Program-made: the position numbers and the translations under genes
Shown: in pieces, positions 6,991 to 16,184 of the stretch
Layout of the letters: each line of letters opens with the position of its first letter
How positions within the stretch are numbered: the first letter of the stretch is position 1
The notes under the pieces: generated by a model
What the model saw: only the letters and a program-made list of their open reading frames with translations
What the model was told of the DNA's origin: nothing
Database searches by the model: none
Assembly (NCBI GenBank): GCA_020348625.1
Contig: CP070752.1
Location: forward strand, 1,751,030-1,771,156
From: Deltaproteobacteria bacterium
Lineage (GTDB): Bacteria; Desulfobacterota; DSM-4660; Desulfatiglandales; B25-G16
Direction of reading: 5' to 3'
Length of the DNA stretch: 20,127 nt

Positions 6991-8937
6991 TTATTTTATC
7001 TCTATGGTGTCGAATTTCATTTCAAGGGGCGCGAATTCGGTGCCCCCGCTCTGATAGAACTTGGTAAAAAACTCCACATAATGCAAGCGAAGCCCGTGCA
7101 CAAAGCTCCCCATGGCATTAATGAGGAAATTGAATACATGGCCGAACAGAAAAATAATGATGGCCAGCACTATTCCGAGCCAGCCAACCATATACAGCAT
7201 GCTGGCGAGCACGTTAACGGTCATGGCAATCCCCGTTGTACACAACCCTAAGGCCATGAGCCTGGCGTAGGAGAGGACATCCCCCATGAATCCGGTTATC
7301 TGAAACATGGACATGGCCTTATGTCCTCCCAGAAGCAATATCAAGGCGATCACAATAAACACCAGGCCAAGCGACTTGTGACCTGACACGATGAAAATAA
7401 GGCCTGGCTGAGCAAACAAAAACCAGAGGTTCCCGCTGATAGCCTTCCATCGCTGACCTGCTTTCAGTTTATGTGCCACATTGATAACGACGCCCACATT
7501 AACATGAGCCAAACCGATGATAAGCGCAATCAACAAGAATGCGGTAACCTGAACCATGGGGTCGAATACCTGGAGGGACGCGAGTAGAGGCACTTTTAGA
7601 CCAAAACCGCCGAACCACCCGCCCGAAAGCGCCCCGATTATGATGGTAGCAACCCCTGCAGAGGAGAGAATGATTCCACCGTCCTTTATCATCTCGTTAT
7701 ATTTCCCGCCTCCTCTGATCAACAGCATGCCCAAAACAAGGGCAATGAGCCCGTAGAGTGCATCCGTCAACATAATCGAAAAAAACAGGAGAAAGCCCGG
7801 CGCCAAAAACAGGGTCGGGTCCACACCATCATAGGTTGGCAAGCCATACAGACGCGTTAATAGCTCAAAGCTCTTGAAGAACCGAGGGTTTTTGAGCTGT
7901 ACCGGTACGTCATCGTTGCCGTCCGGTTCCGTCAGGTCTACCACGCACGCTCCGCTCGTAATGCTTCTGACCTCCTGAACGGCCTGGGCAACCGACTCAC
8001 TGGGTACCCAGCCTTCAATAACCACAACATGCTCCATCCTGGCAAATTTCGTGTGGTTTTCTTCCCGCTGCCGTTCGACCATGAGGAGTTCTCGGTGTTT
8101 TCTGAGTTCATCCTTCCTCAGTCGTGCGATATCCACGATCACGCGCTCTTTTTCTCGCTTCTCCTGGTCCAAGTCCTCCAGTCTTCTATCAATGGAATCA
8201 ATGGCTTGTCTCGGCGTTCCTTGAAGCCCCGGTATCTCAACTCTTTCCCAGTTCACGCGACGCAGATTCGTCAATACCGCCGCTGCCTGTTCCTTGAGGC
8301 AAACTACTACTGTTGCAATTCTATCCTCTAATGTCTCGCGGGCGCCCAGATAGAAGGCGTTATTCGTTATGTCGTCTAATCGTTCTCTCAGGTTATCGAG
8401 CTCTTGTTTCGGGGCAACCCCCAGCAACACAGACGTAAAGCCCGAATCACCGACAGCCTCCAGGTCTATTTCCAAGGCTGCTACCAGCTCCAGTAGCCCT
8501 CTAATCTTTTCGCACTCGGCTATCTCCTCCCCAATGCTCTCCAGATCCTTTACCGGCTGCGCCACCTCGCTGTCTACTTTCCCTATAATTCCGTCAACAA
8601 CATCAAGAAGCCCTGGGCCAAACAGCTCTTCGGTTTCGAGCTTTTTCGGCGGCATCGGGGCAAACACAAATTTTATGAAGCCCTCCCGGGGCTCCGGGTC
8701 ATGGCGTTCAAAAAGGTCCAGCAACCGATTAAGGGCGATATTCTGAGCAGCTATTCTCCGTATATTCGGTGAGATGGGGTGGGTTTGCAGAAGATCCTTC
8801 AGGTGAGGGTCGGTAATCGCTTCGGAATAATCGGTAAGGTGGACGGTGCCGAGCCCCTGAAGCCCCTTAACAATTCCGTCCCTGAACCCTTTAAGGGCGA
8901 CTATTTGCAACTTTTTCATCCGCGTTGGGCGCAACAT
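6991..8937 (-). CDS. atpI: V/A-type ATP synthase subunit I (a subunit)
   Basis: This 648-residue protein is the membrane stator that lets ions reach and leave the K ring. The N-terminal half (to about 365) is cytoplasmic, with coiled-coil stretches near 115-150 and 245-295 and an alpha/beta segment VVVIEGWVP at 304-312. The C-terminal half (about 375-610) holds seven or eight membrane helices. Two arginines expected to face the rotor glutamate are present: R559 in SYARLMALGL and R617 in GLRLHYVEFF. Length is normal. The ATG at 8935-8937 gives MLRPTRMKKLQIV; the ATG at 8917-8919 (Met7) is a possible alternative. Neither has a strong ribosome binding site, so translation may depend on the preceding gene, seven bases away. 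Confidence 0.96.
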   Translation of the reverse strand: MLRPTRMKKLQIVALKGFRDGIVKGLQGLGTVHLTDYSEAITDPHLKDLLQTHPISPNIRRIAAQNIALNRLLDLFERHDPEPREGFIKFVFAPMPPKKLETEELFGPGLLDVVDGIIGKVDSEVAQPVKDLESIGEEIAECEKIRGLLELVAALEIDLEAVGDSGFTSVLLGVAPKQELDNLRERLDDITNNAFYLGARETLEDRIATVVVCLKEQAAAVLTNLRRVNWERVEIPGLQGTPRQAIDSIDRRLEDLDQEKREKERVIVDIARLRKDELRKHRELLMVERQREENHTKFARMEHVVVIEGWVPSESVAQAVQEVRSITSGACVVDLTEPDGNDDVPVQLKNPRFFKSFELLTRLYGLPTYDGVDPTLFLAPGFLLFFSIMLTDALYGLIALVLGMLLIRGGGKYNEMIKDGGIILSSAGVATIIIGALSGGWFGGFGLKVPLLASLQVFDPMVQVTAFLLIALIIGLAHVNVGVVINVAHKLKAGQRWKAISGNLWFLFAQPGLIFIVSGHKSLGLVFIVIALILLLGGHKAMSMFQITGFMGDVLSYARLMALGLCTTGIAMTVNVLASMLYMVGWLGIVLAIIIFLFGHVFNFLINAMGSFVHGLRLHYVEFFTKFYQSGGTEFAPLEMKFDTIEIK

Positions 8938-8944
8938 AGTGATT

Positions 8945-9256
8945 TCAACCTAACAAAGAATGTAAGATAAAGTCTCGGGCCTTTTCTAGGTTCTCATGAG
9001 CCTCTTGTGTCAATTCGGCGGTTTCCTTCTGCCATTCGACTGCAAGCTCCCGGCATTCTTTTCCCGCCTTTTCCGCCGCCTCCTCACGCATCTTTTCCGC
9101 CAGACGCCTTGCATCGCTTACCCGGTCTGCCAAAAGTCTTTCTGCCTCTTTCTTGGCTTCTTCAACCAGTTGTGCCGCCTCTTGCCTGGCGTCCTCTGTC
9201 TTCTGCTTTGCCTCTTCTTCTGCCTGCTTAATCTTTCGTAAGGATTCTAAGATCAT
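8945..9256 (-). CDS. atpH: V/A-type ATP synthase subunit H (G-type peripheral stalk)
   Basis: The product is an all-helical, highly charged coiled coil with heptad-like A/E/K repeats (for example KQKTEDARQEAAQLVEEAKK). It lies first in the ATPase gene set, where Thermus and archaeal operons encode subunit G/H, the partner of subunit E in the peripheral stalk. I chose the ATG at 9254-9256 (103 aa) because AGAGG lies six bases upstream and about 100 residues suits many family members. A longer form starts at TTG 9305-9307 (120 aa) with no visible ribosome binding site, adding MPPSESYPDFEAQQRFG. The longer frame is in phase with the bactofilin gene, separated only by TAG and one codon. Subunit identity rests on position and coiled-coil character because this family has little sequence signature. 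Confidence 0.85.
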   Translation of the reverse strand: MILESLRKIKQAEEEAKQKTEDARQEAAQLVEEAKKEAERLLADRVSDARRLAEKMREEAAEKAGKECRELAVEWQKETAELTQEAHENLEKARDFILHSLLG

Positions 9257-9310
9257 TCCAAACCTCTGCTGCGCTTCGAAATCTGGATAGGATTCTGAGG
9301 GGGGCAACGA

Positions 9311-9712
9311 CTATTTCAAGATAGAAAGGCCTTCGTTTTCCTTTAGAGAGGGGCTCAGTTCCTTTTTTTTATCTTTTCCCAACTCCTGCATCTTACACTT
9401 TCCCTCAAAGATAACGCCCTCTTCGATGACGAGTTTCGGGGTCTGGATATTGCCGAACATCTTACCGGGAACGCTTATCTCGATCTTGTTCTCCGCGACA
9501 ACATCCCCATTAACCTCACCGCTTATTATCATATCAGCAACGCGTATTTGCGACGTTATCATTGCGGCCTCCCCCACTATCAGGGTCCCGCTCGATTCTA
9601 TTTCACCGGTGAACTTGCCGTCTATCCGCACTGCACCGGTGAAGGAAAACTTACCTTCGAATTCCGTGTCCTTGCCAAGAAAGGCATTAATTTCTTCCTT
9701 AGGTGTCTTCAT
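9311..9712 (-). CDS. Bactofilin family cytoskeletal protein
   Basis: This 133-residue protein is a bactofilin (DUF583/CcmA type), a polymer-forming scaffold of stacked short beta strands. The core, about residues 15-110, shows the repeated pattern of hydrophobic strands with Gly turns: FEGKFSFTGAVRIDGKFTGEI, SGTLIVGEAAMITSQI, ADMIISGEVNGDVVAENKIEI, and GKMFGNIQTPKLVIEEGVIFEGKC. The tail (112-133) is charged and probably disordered. Bactofilins often recruit or position cell-wall enzymes, and the gene directly follows the rod-shape operon, so a role in cell shape or wall growth is likely. GGAGAGG lies just before the ATG, inside the end of the preceding 44-codon gene (14-base overlap). Confidence 0.93.
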   Translation of the reverse strand: MKTPKEEINAFLGKDTEFEGKFSFTGAVRIDGKFTGEIESSGTLIVGEAAMITSQIRVADMIISGEVNGDVVAENKIEISVPGKMFGNIQTPKLVIEEGVIFEGKCKMQELGKDKKKELSPSLKENEGLSILK

Positions 9713-9833
9713 CCAACCTCTCCCTATCAGGCTTTTTCCAGCGGCTTAATACCATACCCGCGCCAACGATTGCAAGAAAAATCACGGGCCACATAGGTAG
9801 CGCAATGCCCAACCATTGCTGCCGCGCGGTCAT
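9699..9833 (-). CDS. Small single-span membrane protein between rodA and bactofilin, hypothetical (44 aa)
   Basis: This 44-codon ORF starts with an ATG at 9831-9833 that overlaps the rodA stop codon as ATGA, and ends overlapping the bactofilin start by 14 bases. The sequence has a short N-terminus, one hydrophobic span of about 20 residues (8-29, LGIALPMWPVIFLAIVGAGM) and a charged cytoplasmic-like tail (RWKKPDRERLDEDT). An in-frame extension upstream into rodA is open but would be embedded in a conserved gene, so I reject it. Tight overlap on both sides argues for a real, translationally coupled gene. I do not recognise a family. The neighbours suggest a small accessory to RodA, PBP2 or the bactofilin, which is inference only. 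Confidence 0.7.
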   Translation of the reverse strand: MTARQQWLGIALPMWPVIFLAIVGAGMVLSRWKKPDRERLDEDT

Positions 9834-10936
9834 GCTTGAAACATGAACCTCCTCATGCTCACATTCATTACGAGGCCCATGGCTGCCATCGTGGAAATAA
9901 CAGACGACCCGCCATAGCTGAATAAGGCTAGTGGTATTCCTACAACGGGAAGCAACCCGGTGACCATGCCCACGTTTATCGTGAGGTGCCAGAAGATAGA
10001 TGCGGCAACGCCGATCACAAGCAGGGCGCCAAATCGATCTTTGCTGCTCCTCGCTATGTTGATGCACCAAAGAATCAAGAATAGGTAGAGAAAGAGAACC
10101 ACGGCTGAGCCGACAAACCCCCATTCCTCCGCCAACACGGAAAAAGAAAAATCAGTATGCTGTTGGGGCAGAAAGTGTAATCGTGTCTGAGTTCCTTTCA
10201 GAAAACCTTTTCCCCAAAAAAGACCCGAACCAATCGCAATCTTCGATTGCGTAACATGATAAGCTGCACCCAAGGGATCCAGATCAGGCCTGAGGAATGC
10301 TATAATCCGCTTCTTCTGGTACCCTTGGAGAGTAGCCCACAAGAGTGGTGTTGACAGAACGGCAGTCGACAGAAAGATGACAATGGATTTCCAGTTAACA
10401 TGAGCGAAAACTATGATCGAGAACGAGACTATCAGCAGCATGAGGGCCGTTCCCAGATCGGGTTGATAGACAATGAGCATGAAGGGAATGACAGTCAAGA
10501 TCAGCGGTCTGACCAAGTCTCTCAAACGGTAGTTCCCTATTCTTTCATCTTCAGAGAAATGCTTGGCGAGAATGATAACAAGGGAGATCTTTACAATCTC
10601 CGAAGGTTGGACAGAGAAAAGACCGAGGCTCAGCCACCGTTGAGATCCATGGGCAACCTTTCCCACCTTGAGAACGGCCACCAGAAGAACAAGGGAGAGA
10701 AAGAATAGTGGATACGCAAGCCTGTTAAGCATATGGTAATCAAAGGTTGTCATCAGCAGGAGAATCAAAAAACCGACGCCATACCAGCAGATTTGCTTCA
10801 CGAAAATCTGGCCTCCCCCAAATGCCCTGACCGTGTAAGTTGCACTGTAGAGGTTAAAAACGCTCAGCAAGCCCATAACGATCAGCACAGCTAGCAATAT
10901 CCAATCGAAGTTGTCTATCAATCGACGGTCGAACAT
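9830..10936 (-). CDS. rodA: Rod shape-determining protein RodA (SEDS peptidoglycan glycosyltransferase)
   Basis: This 368-residue protein with about ten membrane helices belongs to the SEDS family (RodA, FtsW, SpoVE), which polymerises lipid II into glycan strands with a partner class B PBP. Seen in the sequence are GSQRWLSLGLFSVQPSEIVK (97-116), YQPDLGTALML (157-167) and FLPQQHTDFSFSVLAEEWGF (255-274), whose D262 matches the catalytic-type aspartate of RodA. Pairing with PBP2 immediately upstream points to RodA over FtsW. Length is normal. GAGGAG lies upstream of the ATG. The stop codon overlaps the next small gene as ATGA. Confidence 0.96.
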   Translation of the reverse strand: MFDRRLIDNFDWILLAVLIVMGLLSVFNLYSATYTVRAFGGGQIFVKQICWYGVGFLILLLMTTFDYHMLNRLAYPLFFLSLVLLVAVLKVGKVAHGSQRWLSLGLFSVQPSEIVKISLVIILAKHFSEDERIGNYRLRDLVRPLILTVIPFMLIVYQPDLGTALMLLIVSFSIIVFAHVNWKSIVIFLSTAVLSTPLLWATLQGYQKKRIIAFLRPDLDPLGAAYHVTQSKIAIGSGLFWGKGFLKGTQTRLHFLPQQHTDFSFSVLAEEWGFVGSAVVLFLYLFLILWCINIARSSKDRFGALLVIGVAASIFWHLTINVGMVTGLLPVVGIPLALFSYGGSSVISTMAAMGLVMNVSMRRFMFQA

Positions 10937-11002
10937 ACTGGCCCCTCACTCCTCGTGGCTCATTTCATTTCCGAGCATGAGAATCGCACGACACACCCCC
11001 TA

Positions 11003-12838
11003 TTACAGTGCCTCTGTTTTATAGTATTCTTGCAATAGGGCCTTTGCTATTGGCGCTGCCACCGCCCCGCCCTTGCCACCGTGCTCCACGACAACGGCAA
11101 CCGCTATCTCTGGGTCTTCGAAAGGCGCAATAGCCACAAACCATGCATGATCCCTGAACTTGTAAGGAATGTCGTTTTCCTGTCCTGTTTCCCTGTCTTC
11201 CGGCAAGGAAATCACCTGGGAAGTGCCTGTCTTGCCTGCAACGGAAATGTTTTTCAACCGCGCCCTCCAGCCAGTGCCATGGGGCTCATTCACAACCCCG
11301 TACAGACCCTTTTTGACAAACTCCATATTCTGCTTCGCAAGATCCCATGTCCCTGCTGGCTCTGGCTTAAACTCAAACAAATCCTTCTTACCGTTTCTGC
11401 CGATCCACAGGGTCGCTTGGGGTTTGTATAGGATGCCTCCGTTGAAAAGGGCTGAGACAAAGCGTGCGATTTGGATCGGGGTAATCAGGACAAAGCTCTG
11501 CCCTACAGCCACGGAAAGTGTCTCCCCGTCTTGCCACGGAACGTGCCATCTTCGTAACTTCCACGCCCTATTCGGTATGAGCCCTTGCTTTTCATCGCCG
11601 AGTTGAATGCCCGTATTGCGGCCGAGACCGAGGTGCTTTGCGTATTTTGCGATCGTTTCAATGCCGAGCCTTTGGCCCATCTTGTAAAAATAGACATCGC
11701 AGGATTCGACTAAGGCCCGATGTAGATCGACATACCCATGGCCTCCTTCTTTCCAATCTCGGTACTCCCTGCCTTGAAACGTGTAACTGCCCCCGCAAAA
11801 AAGCTTTTCGTCTGGATCAATGATCCCCTCTTCGAGCCCTGCTAGGGCTACCACGATCTTAAAAAGAGAGCCGGGAGGATATTGGCCTGATATTACCCGA
11901 TTCTGCAAGGGGAAATAGCGATGAGAGATGAGCTCCTGCCAATCCCTCTTATCCATCCCTTTAGCAAAGTCATTGGGATTAAAGGTTGGGCTGCTTGCTG
12001 CAGCCAGGATCTCGCCGCTTTTTGGGCGCATGGCCACAATAGCGCCGGCCTGATCCTTGAGTGACTGCTCCGCCACCACCTGAAGGTCCTTGTCTATGGT
12101 CAGATAAACATCGGCCCCCGGTTCTGCTTCCTTTTGGTAAAGCACTCTGAGTATTCTTCCGGACGCATCTACCTCAACCTGCTGGCCTCCCCGTGTCCCA
12201 TCCAGGTACTCGTGCCACTTTTTCTCAATGCCGTATTTTCCTACAAAATCGCCGAGCTTATTGCCGGCATACTCCTTTTTCCCAAGTTGTTCCTTGTCGA
12301 TCTCCCCAAGATAACCGATGAGATGAGCAGCGAGAGTTTCATTAATACAGTGTCTCTGGGGCTTCACTTCTATGGTTACCCCGGGCATAGTTACCATATG
12401 GGTTTCTACTCTGGCCAACTCGTCTCTGCTGAGACCTCTTTTCAAATGAACACACCGAAAGGGGTCTCCTGTCAGGGCACGTTTTATCTTTTCTTCTGCC
12501 GTCGAACGATCAATATCCACCAGCCTTGATAGGTCACTCAGCAGGTCATCAAGATTTCTGACATTTTCCGGTATAACACCCAAGATGAAGGAGGGTCTAT
12601 TGTCGACCAGCAATCGACCATTCCTATCAAACACAAGGCCCCTAGAGGGCATGATATCGCGCAAATCGATTCGATTATTCTCCGATTCTGTCCTGTATCG
12701 GGACCCATGGATGATTTGCAAAAACCACAGCCGCACAAACAAAATACCAAAAACGACAACCATGAAAACGGTCAACCTTGTCAGTCGTCTCTGATATATC
12801 TCGGCTTCTCTTAGATCAGAATCCGAACGCCACACCAT
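11003..12838 (-). CDS. mrdA: Penicillin-binding protein 2 (rod-elongation D,D-transpeptidase)
   Basis: This 611-residue class B penicillin-binding protein cross-links peptidoglycan during side-wall growth with RodA. One membrane anchor lies at about 21-43, followed by the pedestal domain with the RGLVFDRNGRLL block (66-77). The transpeptidase domain carries the catalytic SLFK (S324-K327), SCD (379-381) and KTG (536-538) motifs. The middle box is SxD where many PBPs have SxN, a known variation among PBP2 proteins. Length is normal. The ATG has only a weak GGTGA upstream. mreD lies 44 bases upstream and rodA 66 bases downstream, the standard elongasome order. Confidence 0.97.
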   Translation of the reverse strand: MVWRSDSDLREAEIYQRRLTRLTVFMVVVFGILFVRLWFLQIIHGSRYRTESENNRIDLRDIMPSRGLVFDRNGRLLVDNRPSFILGVIPENVRNLDDLLSDLSRLVDIDRSTAEEKIKRALTGDPFRCVHLKRGLSRDELARVETHMVTMPGVTIEVKPQRHCINETLAAHLIGYLGEIDKEQLGKKEYAGNKLGDFVGKYGIEKKWHEYLDGTRGGQQVEVDASGRILRVLYQKEAEPGADVYLTIDKDLQVVAEQSLKDQAGAIVAMRPKSGEILAAASSPTFNPNDFAKGMDKRDWQELISHRYFPLQNRVISGQYPPGSLFKIVVALAGLEEGIIDPDEKLFCGGSYTFQGREYRDWKEGGHGYVDLHRALVESCDVYFYKMGQRLGIETIAKYAKHLGLGRNTGIQLGDEKQGLIPNRAWKLRRWHVPWQDGETLSVAVGQSFVLITPIQIARFVSALFNGGILYKPQATLWIGRNGKKDLFEFKPEPAGTWDLAKQNMEFVKKGLYGVVNEPHGTGWRARLKNISVAGKTGTSQVISLPEDRETGQENDIPYKFRDHAWFVAIAPFEDPEIAVAVVVEHGGKGGAVAAPIAKALLQEYYKTEAL

Positions 12839-12882
12839 GATCCGTCACCAATGAAAGACAATACCGGGTGCTGCCGCGCTCT

Positions 12883-13422
12883 CTAAGCATGATCTCTGTC
12901 TTCCCTTCCCCGGATCACGTCAAGAACGTAGAACAGTATCGGGGCAATAACACCCATAATGAATGCAGAAACAATAACCGTTACAAAATTAATCGAGGGC
13001 ACCGATTGAGTCAACGGTAGGATACGCAATACAATCGAAACGAAAAACCACTTTGCCAAGAGAAAAAGGGCCACCAGCAAGGCTGCAGTTCTGACATTAG
13101 CAAGATCAAAAAACCGTCGTGTCCTGTTGATTGCCAGGAGAATCACGGTATAGGTGAAAGCAAATAAACCCAGCTGGCAGGCGGAAAACATGTCCATCAA
13201 AAGCCCCATAAAAAGAGCGAGGCAAAGGGCCTTAAGGTCTTGATCTATGGCAATGAGATATACCAGGAAGACAGGAACGAGGTCAAAATCGAGCAATGCA
13301 ATTCCGCTGAGATGCGCTATGTTTCCCCGCAAAACCACAAACAGACCACACGCAAACCAGATGCTAGGATGGAAAAAGAGGCGGTTTTCTCTCCAGTGCC
13401 TTAAATAGTCCTTCGTCCCCAC
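12883..13422 (-). CDS. mreD: Rod shape-determining protein MreD
   Basis: This 179-residue integral membrane protein lies between mreC and mrdA. It is hydrophobic along most of its length, with about five membrane spans (around 18-36, 41-58, 65-90, 108-132 and 140-168) and basic loops such as NRTRRFFD (104-111). MreD sequences are poorly conserved, so the call rests on topology, length and the mreB-mreC-mreD-mrdA-rodA order. It bridges MreC and the wall enzymes in the inner membrane. The start is GTG (13420-13422), giving MGTKDYLRHWRENR, with no strong ribosome binding site visible. The mreC stop is 33 bases upstream. Confidence 0.9.
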   Translation of the reverse strand: MGTKDYLRHWRENRLFFHPSIWFACGLFVVLRGNIAHLSGIALLDFDLVPVFLVYLIAIDQDLKALCLALFMGLLMDMFSACQLGLFAFTYTVILLAINRTRRFFDLANVRTAALLVALFLLAKWFFVSIVLRILPLTQSVPSINFVTVIVSAFIMGVIAPILFYVLDVIRGREDRDHA

Positions 13423-13455
13423 TCCACTATCTATCCGAACTAGTTGGTTGGTTTC

Positions 13456-14298
13456 TTAATGCTCAGGGTTCGGCAAGGACACCACCCCGGATCGAGAAAC
13501 GACAAGAACCTCTTCCAGTTTTGAAAAATCCACAGCCGGAACCACCCGAACATCTTTGAAGAGTTTGTTGGGCGAATCCTCTATCTGGATCACTGTTCCC
13601 AAATAGAGGCCTTTCGGAAAAACCCCTCCCATCCCGGAGGTTACAATGGTGTCCCCGTTTTTGATGTCACACGTCTTTATGACATACTCAAAAAGACACT
13701 CGCTTGACCCTCTCCCCTTCAGGATACCTCTTCCGCGTGATCTCTGCACCAACCCGTCAACAGAGCTGTTTCGATCGGTAACCAACAACACCTGTGCATA
13801 TCCTGGGGAAACCGAAATAATCCTTCCAACAACGCCCTCCGCATTGACCACCGGCATGCTTACTGTGACGCCATCATGATCTCCCTTGTCTATCGTTATG
13901 GACTTGAACAATCCACTCGAGTCCCACCCGATGACCCGTGCCGGCAATAACAGTTCATCGGTGTTCTCTTGAAAATTGAGGAGTTCCTGTAGGCGCCTAT
14001 TGGTCAGTAAGAGCTCTTGATACCTGCTGTTTTCGAGCCTCAGGCGGTCCAACTTTCTTTTTAGGAGCACATTCTCTTGATGAGTTTCAACTAAGTAGAA
14101 GTACTTCGCCCAGATATCCCTCACGGTACGTATGGTGCCCACAAAGAATTTCTGAAATGGGGCGGCTATCTGGGCGACAACCTTTTCTGCGGGGTTCCAT
14201 TCTGGCCCCCTGCCGATACTAAGAGAGAGCAAAATGAGGGCTATGAAGACGAAAACGTAGGAAATCCATTTCGGTTTGCGCTCAAAAAAGGCGGTCAA
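13456..14298 (-). CDS. mreC: Rod shape-determining protein MreC
   Basis: This 280-residue protein has one N-terminal membrane anchor (about 12-29), a coiled coil (about 70-115, VETHQENVLLKRKLDRLRLE) and a periplasmic beta-rich domain (about 115-275) containing ARVIGWDSSGLFKSITIDKG and VTDRNSSVDGLVQRSRGRG, which are typical of MreC. It links MreB filaments and wall enzymes and activates PBP2. Length is normal. Translation appears to start at TTG (14296-14298), directly preceded by an in-frame TAA, so no upstream start exists. A ribosome binding site is weak (AAGGA about 15 bases away). Low start strength could limit MreC relative to MreB. Confidence 0.95.
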   Translation of the reverse strand: MTAFFERKPKWISYVFVFIALILLSLSIGRGPEWNPAEKVVAQIAAPFQKFFVGTIRTVRDIWAKYFYLVETHQENVLLKRKLDRLRLENSRYQELLLTNRRLQELLNFQENTDELLLPARVIGWDSSGLFKSITIDKGDHDGVTVSMPVVNAEGVVGRIISVSPGYAQVLLVTDRNSSVDGLVQRSRGRGILKGRGSSECLFEYVIKTCDIKNGDTIVTSGMGGVFPKGLYLGTVIQIEDSPNKLFKDVRVVPAVDFSKLEEVLVVSRSGVVSLPNPEH

Positions 14299-14321
14299 TT
14301 ACTGTAAGCCCAATCCTTCAA

Positions 14322-15395
<1,074 letters not shown>

Positions 15396-15418
15396 CTAGC
15401 TTAATGAATTTTCAGATA

Positions 15419-15447
15419 TTTATCAAATATAAAATACTTGTTGTCCG
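15419..15447 (-). promoter_or_regulatory. Candidate promoter for mreB and the downstream gene run
   Basis: On the minus strand CGGACA (15442-15447) and GATAAA (15419-15424) lie 17 bases apart, each matching four of six consensus sigma70 bases in an AT-rich stretch 63 or more bases upstream of the mreB start. A nearby alternative pair is TTGATA with TAAGCT. Neither is strong, so the location is tentative; a promoter somewhere in this region is required by the gene layout. Confidence 0.3.
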
Positions 15448-15501
15448 CTTCTTTTCGGTTAGCACGGTGGGCTTACTCCTCGGCATCGGCAGCAAAACCA
15501 C

Positions 15502-15514
15502 ATGCCTTAGGCAT
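15502..15514. promoter_or_regulatory. Perfect inverted repeat in the divergent mreB/rpmH region, operator-like
   Basis: ATGCCT-T-AGGCAT is a perfect 13-base inverted repeat with six-base arms, located between the mreB and rpmH promoter candidates. Its size and symmetry suit a binding site for a dimeric regulator. No regulator gene is nearby, and chance occurrence is possible. Confidence 0.3.
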
Positions 15515-15570
15515 AACCCAACTGCAGCAACCACCCGTCCACCGTTTGGATTTGTTCCTGCTCTTTTATC

Positions 15571-15599
15571 TTGACATCATAGCGAGGTGTGATTAAAAC
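15571..15599 (+). promoter_or_regulatory. Sigma70-like promoter for rpmH
   Basis: A perfect -35 TTGACA (15571-15576) is followed after 17 bases by TAAAAC (15594-15599), four of six matches to the -10 consensus. Transcription would start near 15606, giving a leader of roughly 30 bases before the rpmH ATG. It is the best promoter match noticed in the divergent region. Confidence 0.6.
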
Positions 15600-15634
15600 T
15601 TGGGTAATTTTAAACGCGAACAAGGGTTTTGTGA

Positions 15635-15769
15635 ATGAAACGAACATTCCAGCCAAGCAACGTAAAAAGGTCCCGCGTACATGGTTTTCGAGCTAGAATG
15701 AGTAGCAGAGGGGGCAGGAATGTGCTAAAACGAAGGAGGGCAAAAGGTCGAAAAAGATTGTCTGCCTGA
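15635..15769 (+). CDS. rpmH: 50S ribosomal protein L34
   Basis: This 44-codon gene encodes [20 protein letters not shown] and continues to a [14 protein letters not shown]-terminus, the unmistakable L34 sequence, very rich in Arg and Lys. L34 is a small component of the large ribosomal subunit that binds 23S rRNA. Length is normal. AAGGG about eight bases before the ATG is a modest ribosome binding site. It is followed after 61 bases by rnpA, the near-universal bacterial pairing. The usual upstream partner dnaA is absent; mreB diverges instead. Confidence 0.98.
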   Translation: MKRTFQPSNVKRSRVHGFRARMSSRGGRNVLKRRRAKGRKRLSA

Positions 15770-15813
15770 CATATCGACTCCCATACTGAGACATGGGAAT
15801 TTTACCTTGTGTT

Positions 15814-15833
15814 CATAGCGATAGCTTGCTATG
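15814..15833 (+). promoter_or_regulatory. Inverted repeat covering the rnpA start codon
   Basis: CATAGC (15814-15819) and GCTATG (15828-15833) are perfect reverse complements separated by eight bases, and the last three bases are the rnpA start codon. In RNA this would be a six-pair hairpin with the AUG in its 3' arm. Along with the missing ribosome binding site, it suggests weak or regulated translation of rnpA. The structure is seen; the function is inferred. Confidence 0.4.
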
Positions 15834-16184
15834 GGATCATTCCGCTTCAGGAAAGAGGAAAGGATATTAAGGGGGGCAGAGTTCAAGCAGGTAAACCTTC
15901 ATGGCAGACGGCATTATACCGAGCACTTTCGTGTAGTCATCGAGCGGAACAGCATGGGTAGTACCAGATTAGGTATAACCGTCGGCAAAAAGGCCGGGAA
16001 TTCCGCAAAAAGAAATAGGATTAAACGACTGATAAGAGAGTTTTTTAGGCTTAACAAACAACACATTCCTGCAGGGTACGACATCTTGATTAGCCCCATA
16101 AAGGCTACCGATGCGCTTACTATGTTGAAGGTGCAAGAGGAGTTAGGAGATCTACTAATTAAAAATGAGGCCCTTTTTTTGTAA
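15831..16184 (+). CDS. rnpA: Ribonuclease P protein component
   Basis: This 117-residue basic protein helps the RNase P RNA bind and process precursor tRNA 5' ends. The N-terminus [11 protein letters not shown] and the RNR box [14 protein letters not shown] (60-73) are the family signatures; length is normal. The start must be ATG 15831-15833, because an in-frame TAG lies at 15822-15824 and no other start is near. No ribosome binding site is visible, and the start codon lies in a perfect six-pair inverted repeat. Its 3' end overlaps yidD by 20 bases. Confidence 0.97.
   Translation: MGSFRFRKEERILRGAEFKQVNLHGRRHYTEHFRVVIERNSMGSTRLGITVGKKAGNSAKRNRIKRLIREFFRLNKQHIPAGYDILISPIKATDALTMLKVQEELGDLLIKNEALFL

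Noticed and set aside
9699..10124. Longer version of the 44-codon gene reaching back into rodA
   Set aside because: The upstream part is an alternative frame of the conserved rodA coding region; the ATG overlapping the rodA stop is a far better start.
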